This document shows positions 34,480-44,048 of a stretch of DNA of 64,000 nt, in pieces; within the stretch, counting starts at the first letter, position 1; every line of letters starts with the position of its first letter. Both the position numbers and the translations under genes were made by a program. Source of the stretch: Methanosarcina sp. 2.H.T.1A.6 (GTDB lineage: Archaea; Halobacteriota; Methanosarcinia; Methanosarcinales; Methanosarcinaceae); the NCBI RefSeq assembly GCF_000979455.1, contig NZ_JJOY01000049.1, positions 124,001-188,000 on the forward strand. The letters are read 5' to 3'. A model generated the notes under the pieces. That model ran no database searches. It was not told the origin of the DNA and worked only from the letters and a program-made list of their open reading frames with translations.

Positions 34480-35403
34480 TTATGCAATCAGAGCGCTTGC
34501 AATCATCCTGAGTCCAAGAATCGAAGTTGATTCTCCGTCCACAAGAAAAGTCCTTTCAAGTTTTCTGGAAGAAAGTTTCTCATCCTCAGAATTTGTAAAG
34601 TTCTGGATGCATATCAGTCCGCAAATGAAACTGTAGAGAATTATAAGGGGTTCGAAAGCAAGGACTCCATGGATAAGGGCAATCCCGAGTGCTAGGTGGG
34701 AGAGAAGGTGCATGGCAGTAAGAAGATTGCGGGTTTTCTGTGTTCCGAGGCTCACGGGAAGGGTCTTGATACCTGCAAGAGTGTCTCCTTTAATGTCCTT
34801 GAAATCATAGATGGCAGAGTTAATAAAGAGTTTGACTCCGAAGAAAATAAAAACCAGAACAATAGGAACCAGATTTCCACACCCACTGCCTGCAAGTCCT
34901 GCAATAAAAATACCCCATGTAAGCCCCACAACAATATTCTTAATTCCAAGTCCTCCTTTGAGTTTCAAAGCGAACTTGCCGATTTTTATGCCTTTACTGT
35001 AAAGATAGCCAGTTATGAAGGGTATGAACGCAAGTGTAAGAATTCCTTCTTTTGCCAGTATATAAGTTCCTATAATAAAAGCCAGTAGTGAAACCGCGAG
35101 TCCAACTTTTTTATTCGAGCCATTCAGTTCCTTCCGGTTTACAGTGTCTTCCTCGGCTCCCAAAGCTCTGTCAAGTGTGTATACAGTATAAATTATTAGA
35201 CCACCTGCAATACAGGTTAGTATACTTGATTGAATGTGAAGTAGTAAAAATGCGAGGTGTATTCGTAGTGCACCAGAGAATGCAACTAAAATCGAACTTT
35301 TGAGAAGTTCGGCAGTGGCATTTTCCTTTCTACATTCATGGTTATTCGTTCTACAGTGCTTGAAAATCTGTCTTAAACTTCCAGAAAATTCATTGGAGCT
35401 CAT
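34480..35403 (-). CDS. UbiA-family prenyltransferase
   Basis: A 307-residue integral membrane prenyltransferase. Several hydrophobic helices (about 50-65, 105-120, 125-145, 165-195, 230-260, 285-307) enclose the two acidic, Mg-prenyl-diphosphate-binding regions: YTLDRALGAEED (about 76-87) and YDFKDIKGDTLAGIKTLP (about 208-225). Family members attach isoprenoid chains to aromatic rings or lipids; this one could serve a quinone-like carrier, haem or archaeal lipid. Substrate not known. Confidence 0.9.
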   Translation of the reverse strand: MSSNEFSGSLRQIFKHCRTNNHECRKENATAELLKSSILVAFSGALRIHLAFLLLHIQSSILTCIAGGLIIYTVYTLDRALGAEEDTVNRKELNGSNKKVGLAVSLLAFIIGTYILAKEGILTLAFIPFITGYLYSKGIKIGKFALKLKGGLGIKNIVVGLTWGIFIAGLAGSGCGNLVPIVLVFIFFGVKLFINSAIYDFKDIKGDTLAGIKTLPVSLGTQKTRNLLTAMHLLSHLALGIALIHGVLAFEPLIILYSFICGLICIQNFTNSEDEKLSSRKLERTFLVDGESTSILGLRMIASALIA

Positions 35404-35701
35404 GAAACTAATACAGTTTGACTTTTAAATATAATTATTTCACTATAATATAGAAAGACCCGTATAATGGATAATTCATTAAACAATTTGTATCTCATTG
35501 AACTAACTATTGTGTGGATAAACTATCAATTATATTTATACAGATAAATTATCCTATCAGAACTTTTTAAAAAAAGCAACGGGATACGTTGTTCTAAAAA
35601 CTTGAACGCGCAAAAAAACGTGTAATTCTACAGGATCAACCCCGTACTCTGAGTATCGACGGCAAATTTAGAACGAATATTTTTTCTTCGTGAAAACAAA
35701 A
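35404..35701. other. Intergenic stretch
   Basis: AT-rich spacer of about 300 bases with no gene. A small CAACG/CGTTG hairpin near 35579-35593 is the only feature noticed. Confidence 0.4.
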
Positions 35702-35842
35702 ATGACCCAAAATGAGTTTGTCACCGGGTTGACAACTTTCCTAACGACAACATACATAATTTTTGTGAAACATCATATCCTGAGTAGCACGGGAATGGAT
35801 TTCGGGATCTTTATGGTTGCGCTTTGTATCTCATCTCTTTGA
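35702..35842 (+). pseudogene. Remnant of an AzgA-like purine permease
   Basis: A 46-codon frame reading LTTFLTTTYIIFVK then ILSSTGMDFGIFMVALCISS. This matches the first membrane segment of NCS2/AzgA adenine/guanine permeases (family pattern GLTTFLTMAYIIFVNP...GMD). The rest, about 350 or more residues, is missing: a stop ends it and no further homology follows. It is a deleted permease gene. Confidence 0.7.
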
Positions 35843-35900
35843 GCAAGCGTCAGAGTTCGGGAAAAAATACAGGCAAAAATATACAAAAACACAAGCAAAA

Positions 35901-35955
35901 GAGGGCATGATAACTTTGCCCTCCCTTTTTTTATGGAGGGCAAAAAGACCTTGTC
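35901..35955. terminator. Hairpin after the permease remnant
   Basis: GAGGGC (35901-35906) can pair with GCCCTC (35918-35923), followed by eight T's after a C. TTGCCCTCC (35916-35924) can instead pair with GGAGGGCAA (35935-35943). It is probably the old terminator of the lost permease, or serves the convergent methyltransferase. Confidence 0.4.
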
Positions 35956-36103
35956 TAAACCTTATATGTGGAAGTTTTCACGGAGGGCGCACGTGAAAGA
36001 CTACTATATCTCAGTTTCGTAAACTATTTCTATCAGTAATATTCACATATATATTTTATACCACAAGGGACATTTGAATTATTGTACTCAAAATCTTTTT
36101 CTT

Positions 36104-36943
36104 TTAAAAGGCAGAGACTTTCCACCACATCTTCACCCTTGTACTCCAGCCCTTCTGTATGAGTGCCCCATTCTCTTCCTCAAGCACTTCCTGAAGGTAA
36201 GACCTGAGAATTTCTTCCTGCTCAGACGAAAATGCGGCATATTGAGGCTTAAAGTGTTCAAGAGCTTCTTTGAGGTTTTCAAAGCGGTTTTTGTGCTCAA
36301 AAGGAAAGACCTCCACATCTGGATAGATTCCCATATCGTAGAGTACGTTGTAAAGGACGTCTGCCTTTGGGCCCTGCCTGTACTCATACCCGTGCAGGAT
36401 GGGCCAGAGATTTTGAGAGTGTATGTCCCAGGATGTATCTCCTGCAAACCAGTAAAGGTAAACATATCCCGAAGATACATCAACCATTTTTTGTATTGAG
36501 GCCCGGATATCTTTCATGCCCAGAGAGTAAGATGCAAACACGACGTCATAGGGGGGGCAGAGGTCAGACCCTGCATCAACAGTTTCCCAGTCTTTATAGA
36601 CGCAGTCAATATTCCTGACCTCATAAGTCTCGATATTTTGTTTCAGAATCTCCATCATCCCTTCTGCAGGCTCTACTGCTGTTACATGAGCAACTCTCTC
36701 AGCAAGAGGAATTGCCAGGCTTCCGGGTCCGGCTCCAATGTCAAGGACTCTGGATTCCGGAGTAAGAACCATGCCGTCCAGGGTTTTTTCAATCCTGTCC
36801 TTGTTTTCCAGAGACATTTCCCAGAAACGTTTTGCGTTCTCTTTCCTTTTCCACATGTTTGTGCAATCGGTATTCCTCTGCGTTTTACTCTGCAACTCCA
36901 TTCTTTCTTTCCAGAGTTCATTCCAGTCGATTTTTATATCCAT
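36104..36943 (-). CDS. SAM-dependent methyltransferase, substrate unknown
   Basis: A 279-residue class I methyltransferase. Motif I is VLDIGAGPGSLAIPLA (about 67-82), with AVEPAEGMM as motif II and DVVFASYSLGM as motif IV. A long alpha-helical C-terminal part (about 190-279) is likely for substrate binding. No operon partner: the permease remnant lies on one side, aceP on the other. The family occurs in Methanosarcina near transport and corrinoid genes, but the target is not known. Confidence 0.88.
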   Translation of the reverse strand: MDIKIDWNELWKERMELQSKTQRNTDCTNMWKRKENAKRFWEMSLENKDRIEKTLDGMVLTPESRVLDIGAGPGSLAIPLAERVAHVTAVEPAEGMMEILKQNIETYEVRNIDCVYKDWETVDAGSDLCPPYDVVFASYSLGMKDIRASIQKMVDVSSGYVYLYWFAGDTSWDIHSQNLWPILHGYEYRQGPKADVLYNVLYDMGIYPDVEVFPFEHKNRFENLKEALEHFKPQYAAFSSEQEEILRSYLQEVLEEENGALIQKGWSTRVKMWWKVSAF

Positions 36944-37230
36944 CTTGCTTCCTCGTTAATTTGCCTGGTTTTGATACAGGTAATATGAAAACACAGATGC
37001 GTATTAATAAATAAGTATTTTTCGAATAAATCATCTAACTATGTGAAACCGAATACTATGTCAAAAAGCGATCCGAACTAAATGACAGCGATAAAAATGG
37101 GCAAAAAATATACACAAAAAATAAGCGATAAAACAGCTAATAAATAGATATAGTCAAAAAAATAAGTCCACTAAAAATAGCTGATAAAATAGATAATGGA
37201 GAATTAATGAGTATGAAAGTTTAATATAAA
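36944..37230. other. AT-rich spacer between the methyltransferase and aceP
   Basis: About 290 bases between two minus-strand genes with no gene. Short AT-rich words (for example AGCTAATAAATAGATA and AGCTGATAAAATAGATA near 37135-37195) repeat imperfectly. Confidence 0.4.
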
Positions 37231-37255
37231 AAAAATCCGGGCTTAAGAGCCCGCA
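37231..37255 (-). terminator. Terminator of aceP
   Basis: On the minus strand CGGGCT (37250-37255) pairs with AGCCCG (37240-37245), with a 4-base loop, followed by GATTTTTTT. It lies 30 bases past the aceP stop. Confidence 0.7.
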
Positions 37256-37284
37256 AAAATATTCCTTAACCTTCACACGCTTTT

Positions 37285-37896
37285 TCAGAGAGGAACCATC
37301 TTTTTCCCGTACGCCTCGTTCAGTACCTGGCCCATGGCAGTGTAAATGGCTGAAAGTCCTGTAAGGATTCCTTCATAACCGGCGATTTTGAGTATTGCTG
37401 CACTGCCAAGGTAGTTTCCTGCGGCCAGCAAGAAGAACAGGATTGTAAGAGTCAGGAAAACAACAGAGAGCGCCCTTGAGCCTTTTAGTGTGCCTATGAA
37501 CATGAAAAGGGTGAAAACTCCCCACATGAAGAGGTATGCGGCAAATGGGAACGCCTCAGTAGCAAACATTGAATAGCCTTCAGACTTAGGGATTAAAACA
37601 AGGCCCACAAGAGAAAGCCAGAAAAGCCCATATGATGTAAAAGCCGTGGCTCCGAACGTATTGCCTTTTTTCCATTCCTCAATCCCTGCAATGACCTGAG
37701 CTAATCCACCATAGAAAATGCCCATAGATAGGATCATCGAATTCATCGGATAGAAGCCTGCATTGTGTATATTCAAAAGCACAGTTGTCATTCCGAAACC
37801 CATCAAACCCAGAGGAGCAGGGTTTGCGGTTAAATCCGCTATCTTTACATTACTAATATTTGTAATATCTTTGACGCTTTGACTCATAAAATCCAA
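37285..37896 (-). CDS. aceP: Acetate transporter of the AceTr/GPR1-FUN34-YaaH family (AceP)
   Basis: A 203-residue membrane protein with six helices. It has the family signature [14 protein letters not shown] (about 25-38) and a matched second half ([12 protein letters not shown]). The homolog in Methanosarcina mazei, AceP, is linked to acetate uptake for aceticlastic methanogenesis. A strong terminator follows. Likely supplies acetate; ammonium or succinate are other substrates known in the family. Confidence 0.9.
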   Translation of the reverse strand: MDFMSQSVKDITNISNVKIADLTANPAPLGLMGFGMTTVLLNIHNAGFYPMNSMILSMGIFYGGLAQVIAGIEEWKKGNTFGATAFTSYGLFWLSLVGLVLIPKSEGYSMFATEAFPFAAYLFMWGVFTLFMFIGTLKGSRALSVVFLTLTILFFLLAAGNYLGSAAILKIAGYEGILTGLSAIYTAMGQVLNEAYGKKMVPL

Positions 37897-38102
37897 TCCT
37901 CCTTCCCGTTAATCGGAGATTTCGCCTGAACTTCCTATAAAAACTACATAGAGACACTCTGCCGTTTTTGATGTCTCTTTTTACCTTTTAATTTAGTATG
38001 TAATTATTAATACTTATATTTGCGGACAGTATATAAATTTTTAATACATCATAAATATATAACACATAATTTTATGTGCAGCTATTTGAAAACCTTATAA
38101 CA
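37897..38102. other. Divergent promoter region of aceP and gpmI
   Basis: About 200 AT-rich bases between aceP (minus) and gpmI (plus). TATA-like runs are present on both strands near 37990-38060. No other gene-like feature. Confidence 0.4.
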
Positions 38103-38178
38103 GGATATCATGGAGTTTCATAAGCAGCTATTAGATACTCTCATGACCGGATATTATGGAGTTTCATAACAAGCTATT
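38103..38178. repeat. Two 30-bp direct repeats upstream of gpmI
   Basis: Two 30-bp copies, 38103-38132 and 38149-38178, start GGATAT, share the core ATGGAGTTTCATAA and end AGCTATT. The period is 46 bases; few mismatches. They end about 10 bases before the GTG start of gpmI, so they may be a duplicated regulatory site. Confidence 0.7.
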
Positions 38179-38187
38179 TATGAACAT

Positions 38188-39753
38188 GTGTGGAATTCCC
38201 TTCATATGACTCAGGCAAGAAGACCTCTTATGCTTATGATCCTTGATGGCTGGGGCTACAGGGAAGCCGAAGAAGGAAATGCTATTCTGGCAGCCAGAAC
38301 TCCAAACCTCAACCGCCTGCTGAAAGAATACCCATGGTGCTTTTTAGAATGCTCAGGGGAAGCCGTAGGTCTGCCAGAAGGTCAGATGGGTAACTCTGAA
38401 GTCGGCCATCTGAATATAGGGGCAGGAAGAGTTGTTTACCAGGACCTTACAAGAATAAACCTCTCTGTCAGGAACGGAGACTTTTTCAAAAACTCTGTTT
38501 TGCTGAATGCAATTTCAAACGCAAAGCGCAATGATTCAAGCCTGCACCTCATGGGGCTTGTCTCTTACGGAGGTGTTCACAGTTATATGACTCACCTTCA
38601 TGCCCTTATTAAACTTGCACAGGAAAAAGGGCTAAAAAAAGTATACATACATGCTTTTCTGGATGGGAGGGACGTACCCCCTAAAGCTGCTCTTGCAGAT
38701 ATCAGGGAACTTGATGCGTTTTGTAAGAAAAGCGGGAGTGCCAGGATCGCAACAGTATCAGGGCGCTACTACGCAATGGACCGGGATACGCGCTGGGAGA
38801 GGACAAAACTTGCTTATGATGCCCTTACTCGTGGGGTAGCCCCGCATACAGCCATTAATGCTGAAACTGCAGTTTCTGAAGCCTATGATCGGGGAGAAAC
38901 TGACGAATTTGTAAAACCCACTATAGTCACTGACCCTGAAGGGAATCCTGAGGCAGTCATACAGGACAATGATTCAATAATCTTCTTCAATTTCAGGCCT
39001 GATCGGGCACGTCAGCTTACCTGGGCTTTTGTAAAAGATGATTTTGAAGGTTTCGTCAGGGAAAAACACCCGAAGGTTCACTATGTCTGCATGGCACAGT
39101 ATGATGAAACTCTGGATTTGCCTATTGCCTTTCCACCTGAAAAACTGGAAAATGTGCTTGGAGAAGTACTTAGCAAGCAAGGGCTTGTCCAGCTTCGAAT
39201 TGCAGAAACCGAGAAATACGCCCATGTGACCTTTTTCCTTAACGGTGGACAGGAAAAATGCTATGAGGGGGAAGATCGCTGCCTGATTCCCTCGCCGAAG
39301 ATTGCCACCTATGACCTCAAGCCCGAGATGAGTGCATATGAAGTTGCGGATGAGGTGATCAGGAGAATTCAGTCAGGAACGTATGATGTAATTATACTCA
39401 ATTTCGCAAATATGGATATGGTCGGGCACACCGGAATTTTTGAAGCCGCTGTACAGGCAGTAGAAACTGTGGATAACTGCGTGGGCAGGATTACTGAGGC
39501 TCTGGAAAAGGTAGGGGGTGTAGCACTTATAACTGCAGACCACGGAAACGCTGAACAGATGGAAAATTCACACACAGGAGAGCCGCATACAGCTCATACG
39601 TCAAATAATGTCAGATGCATTTACGCAGGAAACGGCGAAGTAAAAGCCCTTGAGAACGGGAAACTGTCTGACCTTGCTCCCACTCTCCTGGATCTTCTCG
39701 GGGTTCCTAAACCCGAAGATATGAAAGGCAAATCGTTAGTTGTAAAAGAGTGA
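38188..39753 (+). CDS. gpmI: 2,3-bisphosphoglycerate-independent phosphoglycerate mutase
   Basis: A cofactor-independent phosphoglycerate mutase interconverting 3- and 2-phosphoglycerate for glycolysis and gluconeogenesis. The nucleophile Ser70 lies in [15 protein letters not shown], and metal ligands are in [24 protein letters not shown] and TADHGNAE. At 521 residues it is the bacterial/iPGM length, longer than the archaeal-type ApgM. GTG 38188 and ATG 38206 are both possible starts; neither has a clear ribosome-binding site. Confidence 0.96.
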   Translation: MWNSLHMTQARRPLMLMILDGWGYREAEEGNAILAARTPNLNRLLKEYPWCFLECSGEAVGLPEGQMGNSEVGHLNIGAGRVVYQDLTRINLSVRNGDFFKNSVLLNAISNAKRNDSSLHLMGLVSYGGVHSYMTHLHALIKLAQEKGLKKVYIHAFLDGRDVPPKAALADIRELDAFCKKSGSARIATVSGRYYAMDRDTRWERTKLAYDALTRGVAPHTAINAETAVSEAYDRGETDEFVKPTIVTDPEGNPEAVIQDNDSIIFFNFRPDRARQLTWAFVKDDFEGFVREKHPKVHYVCMAQYDETLDLPIAFPPEKLENVLGEVLSKQGLVQLRIAETEKYAHVTFFLNGGQEKCYEGEDRCLIPSPKIATYDLKPEMSAYEVADEVIRRIQSGTYDVIILNFANMDMVGHTGIFEAAVQAVETVDNCVGRITEALEKVGGVALITADHGNAEQMENSHTGEPHTAHTSNNVRCIYAGNGEVKALENGKLSDLAPTLLDLLGVPKPEDMKGKSLVVKE

Positions 39754-40516
39754 CGGTAAAGATAAAGTTAAGGGCAATAGTAAGGAAAGGAAGCAGTAAC
39801 GAAAAAAACCAGTGCTTTTTATTTTCATTTAATTTTCTTTTTGCTTCTTTTCACTCTCTCTTTTTCTCTTTAGATTTCAGTTCTCATTTTCTTTTCTTCC
39901 TGTTTGCACCCTTAAGTTTTTTCTGCGGTTTTTAATATTTGCCTTTTTTCGGTTTAATTCTATTTTTTTCCTGTTGGGGGTGGTTCCTGATTAATTGGTT
40001 GATCTATTCCGGAATCCAGGAAGGAATCTTTTAGTTTTCTCTCCCTGTGCCGTAAGGGGCTGGGGCCGGCCTGTCAGCCAGATAGATACTTTCCTTAACC
40101 CCGGTGTTTTTCAATTCAGGTTAATATAAGCACCTCCGCCAGAGCTGACGTTGTTTCTTTTGTACTCAAAAACATCAACCAGGTAACAATGGATGACCTG
40201 TTGTTTTCTTACCGGTTTTTTCTGTCGCTCTTCGAATTCTTCTCACTCTCTTCCCTAACTCATTATATCTATTCATATTGAGTGGGGTTTCGTTAATACT
40301 TTTTATTACTGATTTTATTTCATTTGGGTTTCTGCCCGGTTCTTTTCTCATAAACTCATTTTTTTAAAGAGTTCCCTGCATCGGTTTTTATAATCAATAC
40401 TGACTTTCCAGGCAGGATTTTTTTAAAAAGATTAAATATCAGCAGCTACAATAGAAAGTAAATATCGTGAACATATTATAAAAACCACAAATGTCCTCTT
40501 TGGGGTTGTACTACAC
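39754..40516. other. Long pyrimidine-rich intergenic stretch
   Basis: About 760 bases between gpmI and the RFAP synthase gene. The first part (about 39815-39965) is T/C-rich on the plus strand, typical of an archaeal poly-U termination zone. Later parts have stops in all frames. No recognisable RNA or gene. Confidence 0.5.
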
Positions 40517-41473
40517 ATGATCAAAATAACTACTCCCAGTCGGCTTCACATAACCCTTATCGATATGAATGGTGAGATCGGGAGGGTGGATGGGGGAGCA
40601 GGGCTGACCCTTTCATCCCCTAACGTAAAAGTTACTGCAGCAGAAGCTGATGAAATCCGGATAGAAGGGTTGCAGGGATTTGCCGACCGCATGAGAAAAG
40701 CCGCAGAAGCCCTGCTTCCAGAAGGAAAAGGGGTCAGAATTCATGTAGAAGAACTGATTCCTGCTCATGTGGGCTTTGGATCAGGTACCCAGTCTGCCCT
40801 GGCTGCGGCAGCAGCTGTGAATGAACTGTACGGGCTTGGAAAAAGCGTTAGAGAACTTGCATTTGCAGTAAAAAGGGGAGGAACCTCGGGTATAGGAGTA
40901 ACTGCTTTTGAGAAGGGGGGATTCATAGTTGATGGAGGGCACAGGTTCAAAGACAAAGGAGCTTTTATGCCTTCGGCCGCCAGCAGGGTGCCGCCCGGGC
41001 CTGTACTTTTCAGAGAAGATTTCCCTGATTGGGATATAGTTATTGCAGTTCCCAATGAGAAAGGCATGTATGACCAGCAAGAGATCAATGTGTTTCAGGA
41101 ATTCTGCCCCCTCCCGATAGAGGAGGTCAGGGAGGTTGCACATATGGTACTCATGAAGATGATGCCTGCAGTAATAGAGGGGGACATTGAAAACTTCGGG
41201 GCTGCGGTAAACCATGTCCAGACAGTAGGTTTTAACAAAAGGGAGAGCCTTATCTGGCCCGACTTCGTAAAGAACATTGCCTCTTTTATGCGCAGCCGGA
41301 GTTACGGAGCCGGAGTAAGCTCTTTTGGACCTGTAGTTTATGCCTTTGTGGATAACAGGGAAGAAGGCAGGCAACTTCAGGCAGAAGTCCAGAAAATGCT
41401 TGATGAATCGGTAGGTGGAATCACAATGATGACTCGAGCAAAGAACAGCGGGGCAGAGGTCTCTAAAGTCTGA
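40517..41473 (+). CDS. mptG: Beta-ribofuranosylaminobenzene 5'-phosphate synthase (RFAP synthase)
   Basis: A 318-residue GHMP-family enzyme joining 4-aminobenzoate (or hydroxybenzoate) and phosphoribosyl diphosphate, the first committed step to methanopterin/sarcinapterin, the C1 carrier of methanogenesis. Starts TPSRLHITLIDM; the ATP/phosphate loop is PAHVGFGSGTQSALA (about 82-96); a further GHMP motif near 265-280 (YGAGVSSFGPVVY). Single gene. Confidence 0.92.
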   Translation: MIKITTPSRLHITLIDMNGEIGRVDGGAGLTLSSPNVKVTAAEADEIRIEGLQGFADRMRKAAEALLPEGKGVRIHVEELIPAHVGFGSGTQSALAAAAAVNELYGLGKSVRELAFAVKRGGTSGIGVTAFEKGGFIVDGGHRFKDKGAFMPSAASRVPPGPVLFREDFPDWDIVIAVPNEKGMYDQQEINVFQEFCPLPIEEVREVAHMVLMKMMPAVIEGDIENFGAAVNHVQTVGFNKRESLIWPDFVKNIASFMRSRSYGAGVSSFGPVVYAFVDNREEGRQLQAEVQKMLDESVGGITMMTRAKNSGAEVSKV

Positions 41474-41556
41474 TATTTAAGTCTGATATTTAAAGTCTGA
41501 GCTAAATTCCGGGTTAAAGAATTTTGATGTCTTTTAAAGTCCGGAATACTCCAGGT

Positions 41557-42558
41557 TCAGTGAGAATTAGCAGGTGGAATATCGGGGTCATGTCCCGGAA
41601 TGTGATGAAAGGCCTCTCCGGACGCTCCCAGAGGATCTACGTGTACAACTGCGTTTGACAGGTAATTCAGACCATGAAGCATCCTGTGCCTCACGTTTAC
41701 CGCGATTTCATGCCCTTCCTTAACAGAGAGTCCGGATTCTACTGCGATGTTAACTTCAGCATAAAGCCTGTGCCCTAACCAGCGCACTCTTATCTCTGTA
41801 ATATCCCTCACATCTTTTACCTGGCTGACCACCTGCCGGATATCATCAACAATCCGAGGGTCAACCCCATCCAGCATGCGGGAAAATACGGATTTGCCTG
41901 CTTCCCATACTATGCGGAGGATTGCAACTGTGATCAGTAGTCCGATTATAGGGTCTGCGAGAGGATACCCCAGCCAGACGCCCAGGGCTCCGAAAAGCAC
42001 GGCAAGGCTGGTAAAACCGTCTGCTCGGGCATGATATCCGTCGGCAACAAGGGCAGCGCTTCCAATTTCTTTTCCTACCCTGATCCTGAACTTTGCCACA
42101 AGTTCATTTCCCAGAAAACCAATAATTGAAGCTGCAGCCACAGCCCATAGATAATCAACAGGCTGTGGGGAGAGAAGCCGGTGAACCGATTCATAAGCTG
42201 CAACTGCAGCACTGAGAAAGACAAGGAAAACAATTAACAGACCTGCGAGGTCTTCTGCCCTGCCGTAGCCGTAAGTAAAACTTTTGTTGGGCTTTTTTCT
42301 GGAGAGCAGGAAGGCAAACCCCAGGGGGATTGCAGTTGCGGCATCCCCGAAGTTATGAATGGTATCTGCAAGAAGGGCTACACTTCCCGAAACCCATACT
42401 ACAAGAATTTGAAAGAGCGCAGTTAGCATCAAGCCGGCAAAGGACCATTTGACAGCAAAGAGCCCCCTATCCGTGGAAAGAAGTTCGGGGTCCACAACTC
42501 CGTGGGCATGGGAATATGAGTGTTCTTCTCCTGAATGCTCCGGTTCAGATTTTGTCAA
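41557..42558 (-). CDS. Cation efflux (CDF family) transporter
   Basis: A 333-residue divalent-metal/proton antiporter, probably exporting Zn2+ or related metals. A His-rich N-terminus (EEHSYSHAHG) precedes six helices. The transport site residues are DTIHNFGD (about 65-72) in helix 2 and DGYHARADG (about 172-180) in helix 5. A cytoplasmic domain follows (about 210-300). Full length. Metal specificity is not clear from the sequence. Confidence 0.9.
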   Translation of the reverse strand: MTKSEPEHSGEEHSYSHAHGVVDPELLSTDRGLFAVKWSFAGLMLTALFQILVVWVSGSVALLADTIHNFGDAATAIPLGFAFLLSRKKPNKSFTYGYGRAEDLAGLLIVFLVFLSAAVAAYESVHRLLSPQPVDYLWAVAAASIIGFLGNELVAKFRIRVGKEIGSAALVADGYHARADGFTSLAVLFGALGVWLGYPLADPIIGLLITVAILRIVWEAGKSVFSRMLDGVDPRIVDDIRQVVSQVKDVRDITEIRVRWLGHRLYAEVNIAVESGLSVKEGHEIAVNVRHRMLHGLNYLSNAVVHVDPLGASGEAFHHIPGHDPDIPPANSH

Positions 42559-42698
42559 TCTCAGACCACCCTGCCTGCATATCTCTGACGACGAGATTTT
42601 CTGACGACGAGACTTTCACAAGTAATGGATTCAATGTAATGAAAATGTAAAGAAGGGATCTGTGGGGGTGGGAATACCTCTTGAGCCCTTAAAACTCT

Positions 42699-43715
42699 TT
42701 AGAACCATTGGTCAAGGGTTTTCTGCCTGGCCCCTGAAGCCGCTTTAAGGCGTTCTACAGCTTTTTCTATCCTGTCTACGGAGAAGTCATTATCCTCGCA
42801 GAGGAATTTGATGAGTTTTTCGGAATCAGGCTTGCCCCATTTAATTTCATAGTCGTCCGTAACATCAGGATGAGTAAAGAGTTCTTTTATATTGTCCAGC
42901 CCTTCGATTTCCACCCCTTTTTCCCGGAGCACGGCGTGGATATCTCCATGCTTTTTAATCAGTTTAAGGGCTGTTTTAGGACCCACTTTTTCCAGTCCTT
43001 TGTTATAATCCGTACCCACACAGATTGCAATATCGATAAGCTGGTCCCTGTTGACCCCCAGAGCCTCGAGGGTTTCATCGAGTTCAATCATTTCAAGTCC
43101 GACATCAACATATACATTCTTTCCAGGGAGCTTGCGTTTTCCGGTGACAGCCATGTTGCGGACGACGCTCGGTGCTCCGAAAAGGAAGGAATCGTAGTCC
43201 TGGGAAGCAACACAATCCGCATCCTTTTTAAGGACCATATAGGCAGCCTGTGCTTCCCCTTCACAGGGGGCCTGTATCCATGGAATGCCCATTATACCGA
43301 GGAGGTATTTTGAATCTTCAACGATGTCCTGGTCAACCTTTGAAGAAGCCTGAGCATACTTATAAGCAGCTTCAAGGTCCCCTTCTGCCTTTGCATTTTC
43401 CCACTTCTCCCGTGAAGATTCTCTAACTTCTTTCCTTCGGTCCAGGGTCCCGGATTTCAGGTCAGGGGGTTTACCATCAAAAATGAAAATAGGTTTGATA
43501 CCAGCTTCAACAAGGCTTGCTGTCCTGTAGAGCAGGCCGGAGAGGTGCGAGGTCACTTTCCCGCTTGAATTAACCAGGGGACTTCCGTCTCTCTGGCGGA
43601 TAATGCTCAAAAACTGGTGAAGGGTGTTAAATGCATCAACTGCAACCACCCGGTTTGAGAGGTCAGAAAGCTCTATTTTTCTTTTCTGAAGCAGATCTCC
43701 TATATCCGTGCCCAT
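42699..43715 (-). CDS. fen: Flap endonuclease FEN-1
   Basis: A 338-residue structure-specific nuclease that removes 5' flaps during lagging-strand synthesis and repair. N-domain acidic residues: [16 protein letters not shown]-domain: [46 protein letters not shown] (with helix-hairpin-helix). The C-terminal QKTLDQWF is a PCNA-interacting (PIP) box. Typical archaeal length. Confidence 0.97.
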   Translation of the reverse strand: MGTDIGDLLQKRKIELSDLSNRVVAVDAFNTLHQFLSIIRQRDGSPLVNSSGKVTSHLSGLLYRTASLVEAGIKPIFIFDGKPPDLKSGTLDRRKEVRESSREKWENAKAEGDLEAAYKYAQASSKVDQDIVEDSKYLLGIMGIPWIQAPCEGEAQAAYMVLKKDADCVASQDYDSFLFGAPSVVRNMAVTGKRKLPGKNVYVDVGLEMIELDETLEALGVNRDQLIDIAICVGTDYNKGLEKVGPKTALKLIKKHGDIHAVLREKGVEIEGLDNIKELFTHPDVTDDYEIKWGKPDSEKLIKFLCEDNDFSVDRIEKAVERLKAASGARQKTLDQWF

Positions 43716-44048
43716 ATTTTTTTCCTCTGGTGTATGAAACTCTTTTTTAGCCTCAGGCTTCTTTACTTTTACTCTTTATCTCTAACTCTTTTACTGCCTC
43801 CGGGCAGTTACTATCCTCAGGCGGGTTTAATCCGGTGATACCTGTTGCTTTCGACTTCTCGCTCCCAGTATCTTGCTATCAGTATCTTGCTATCAGTATC
43901 TTGTTATCAGTATCTCCATTTACTGGACAATAGGCTTTACGTGTACTGAAGTTTTATGTCTGTTGCCAGATTAACGGCCTTTTAAGATAGAGGAAAATTA
44001 AAAAGGGGATTTTCAGGAAATTATTCAAGGGGATGGATTTTCAGGAAA
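43716..44048. other. Spacer upstream of fen
   Basis: About 330 bases with no gene; contains the 14-bp tandem repeat below and a partial duplication of the 3' end of the C11 peptidase gene (TTTCAGGAAATTATTC near 44010 and 44038). Confidence 0.5.
43867..43908. repeat. Three tandem 14-bp repeats
   Basis: AGTATCTTGCTATC at 43867, 43881 and (one change) 43895, with a partial fourth unit. It lies about 150 bases before the fen start codon. Confidence 0.85.

Noticed and set aside
39754-40516. A hidden gene in the long spacer after gpmI
   Set aside because: Translations on both strands are broken by stops, and the few longer fragments match no family I know.
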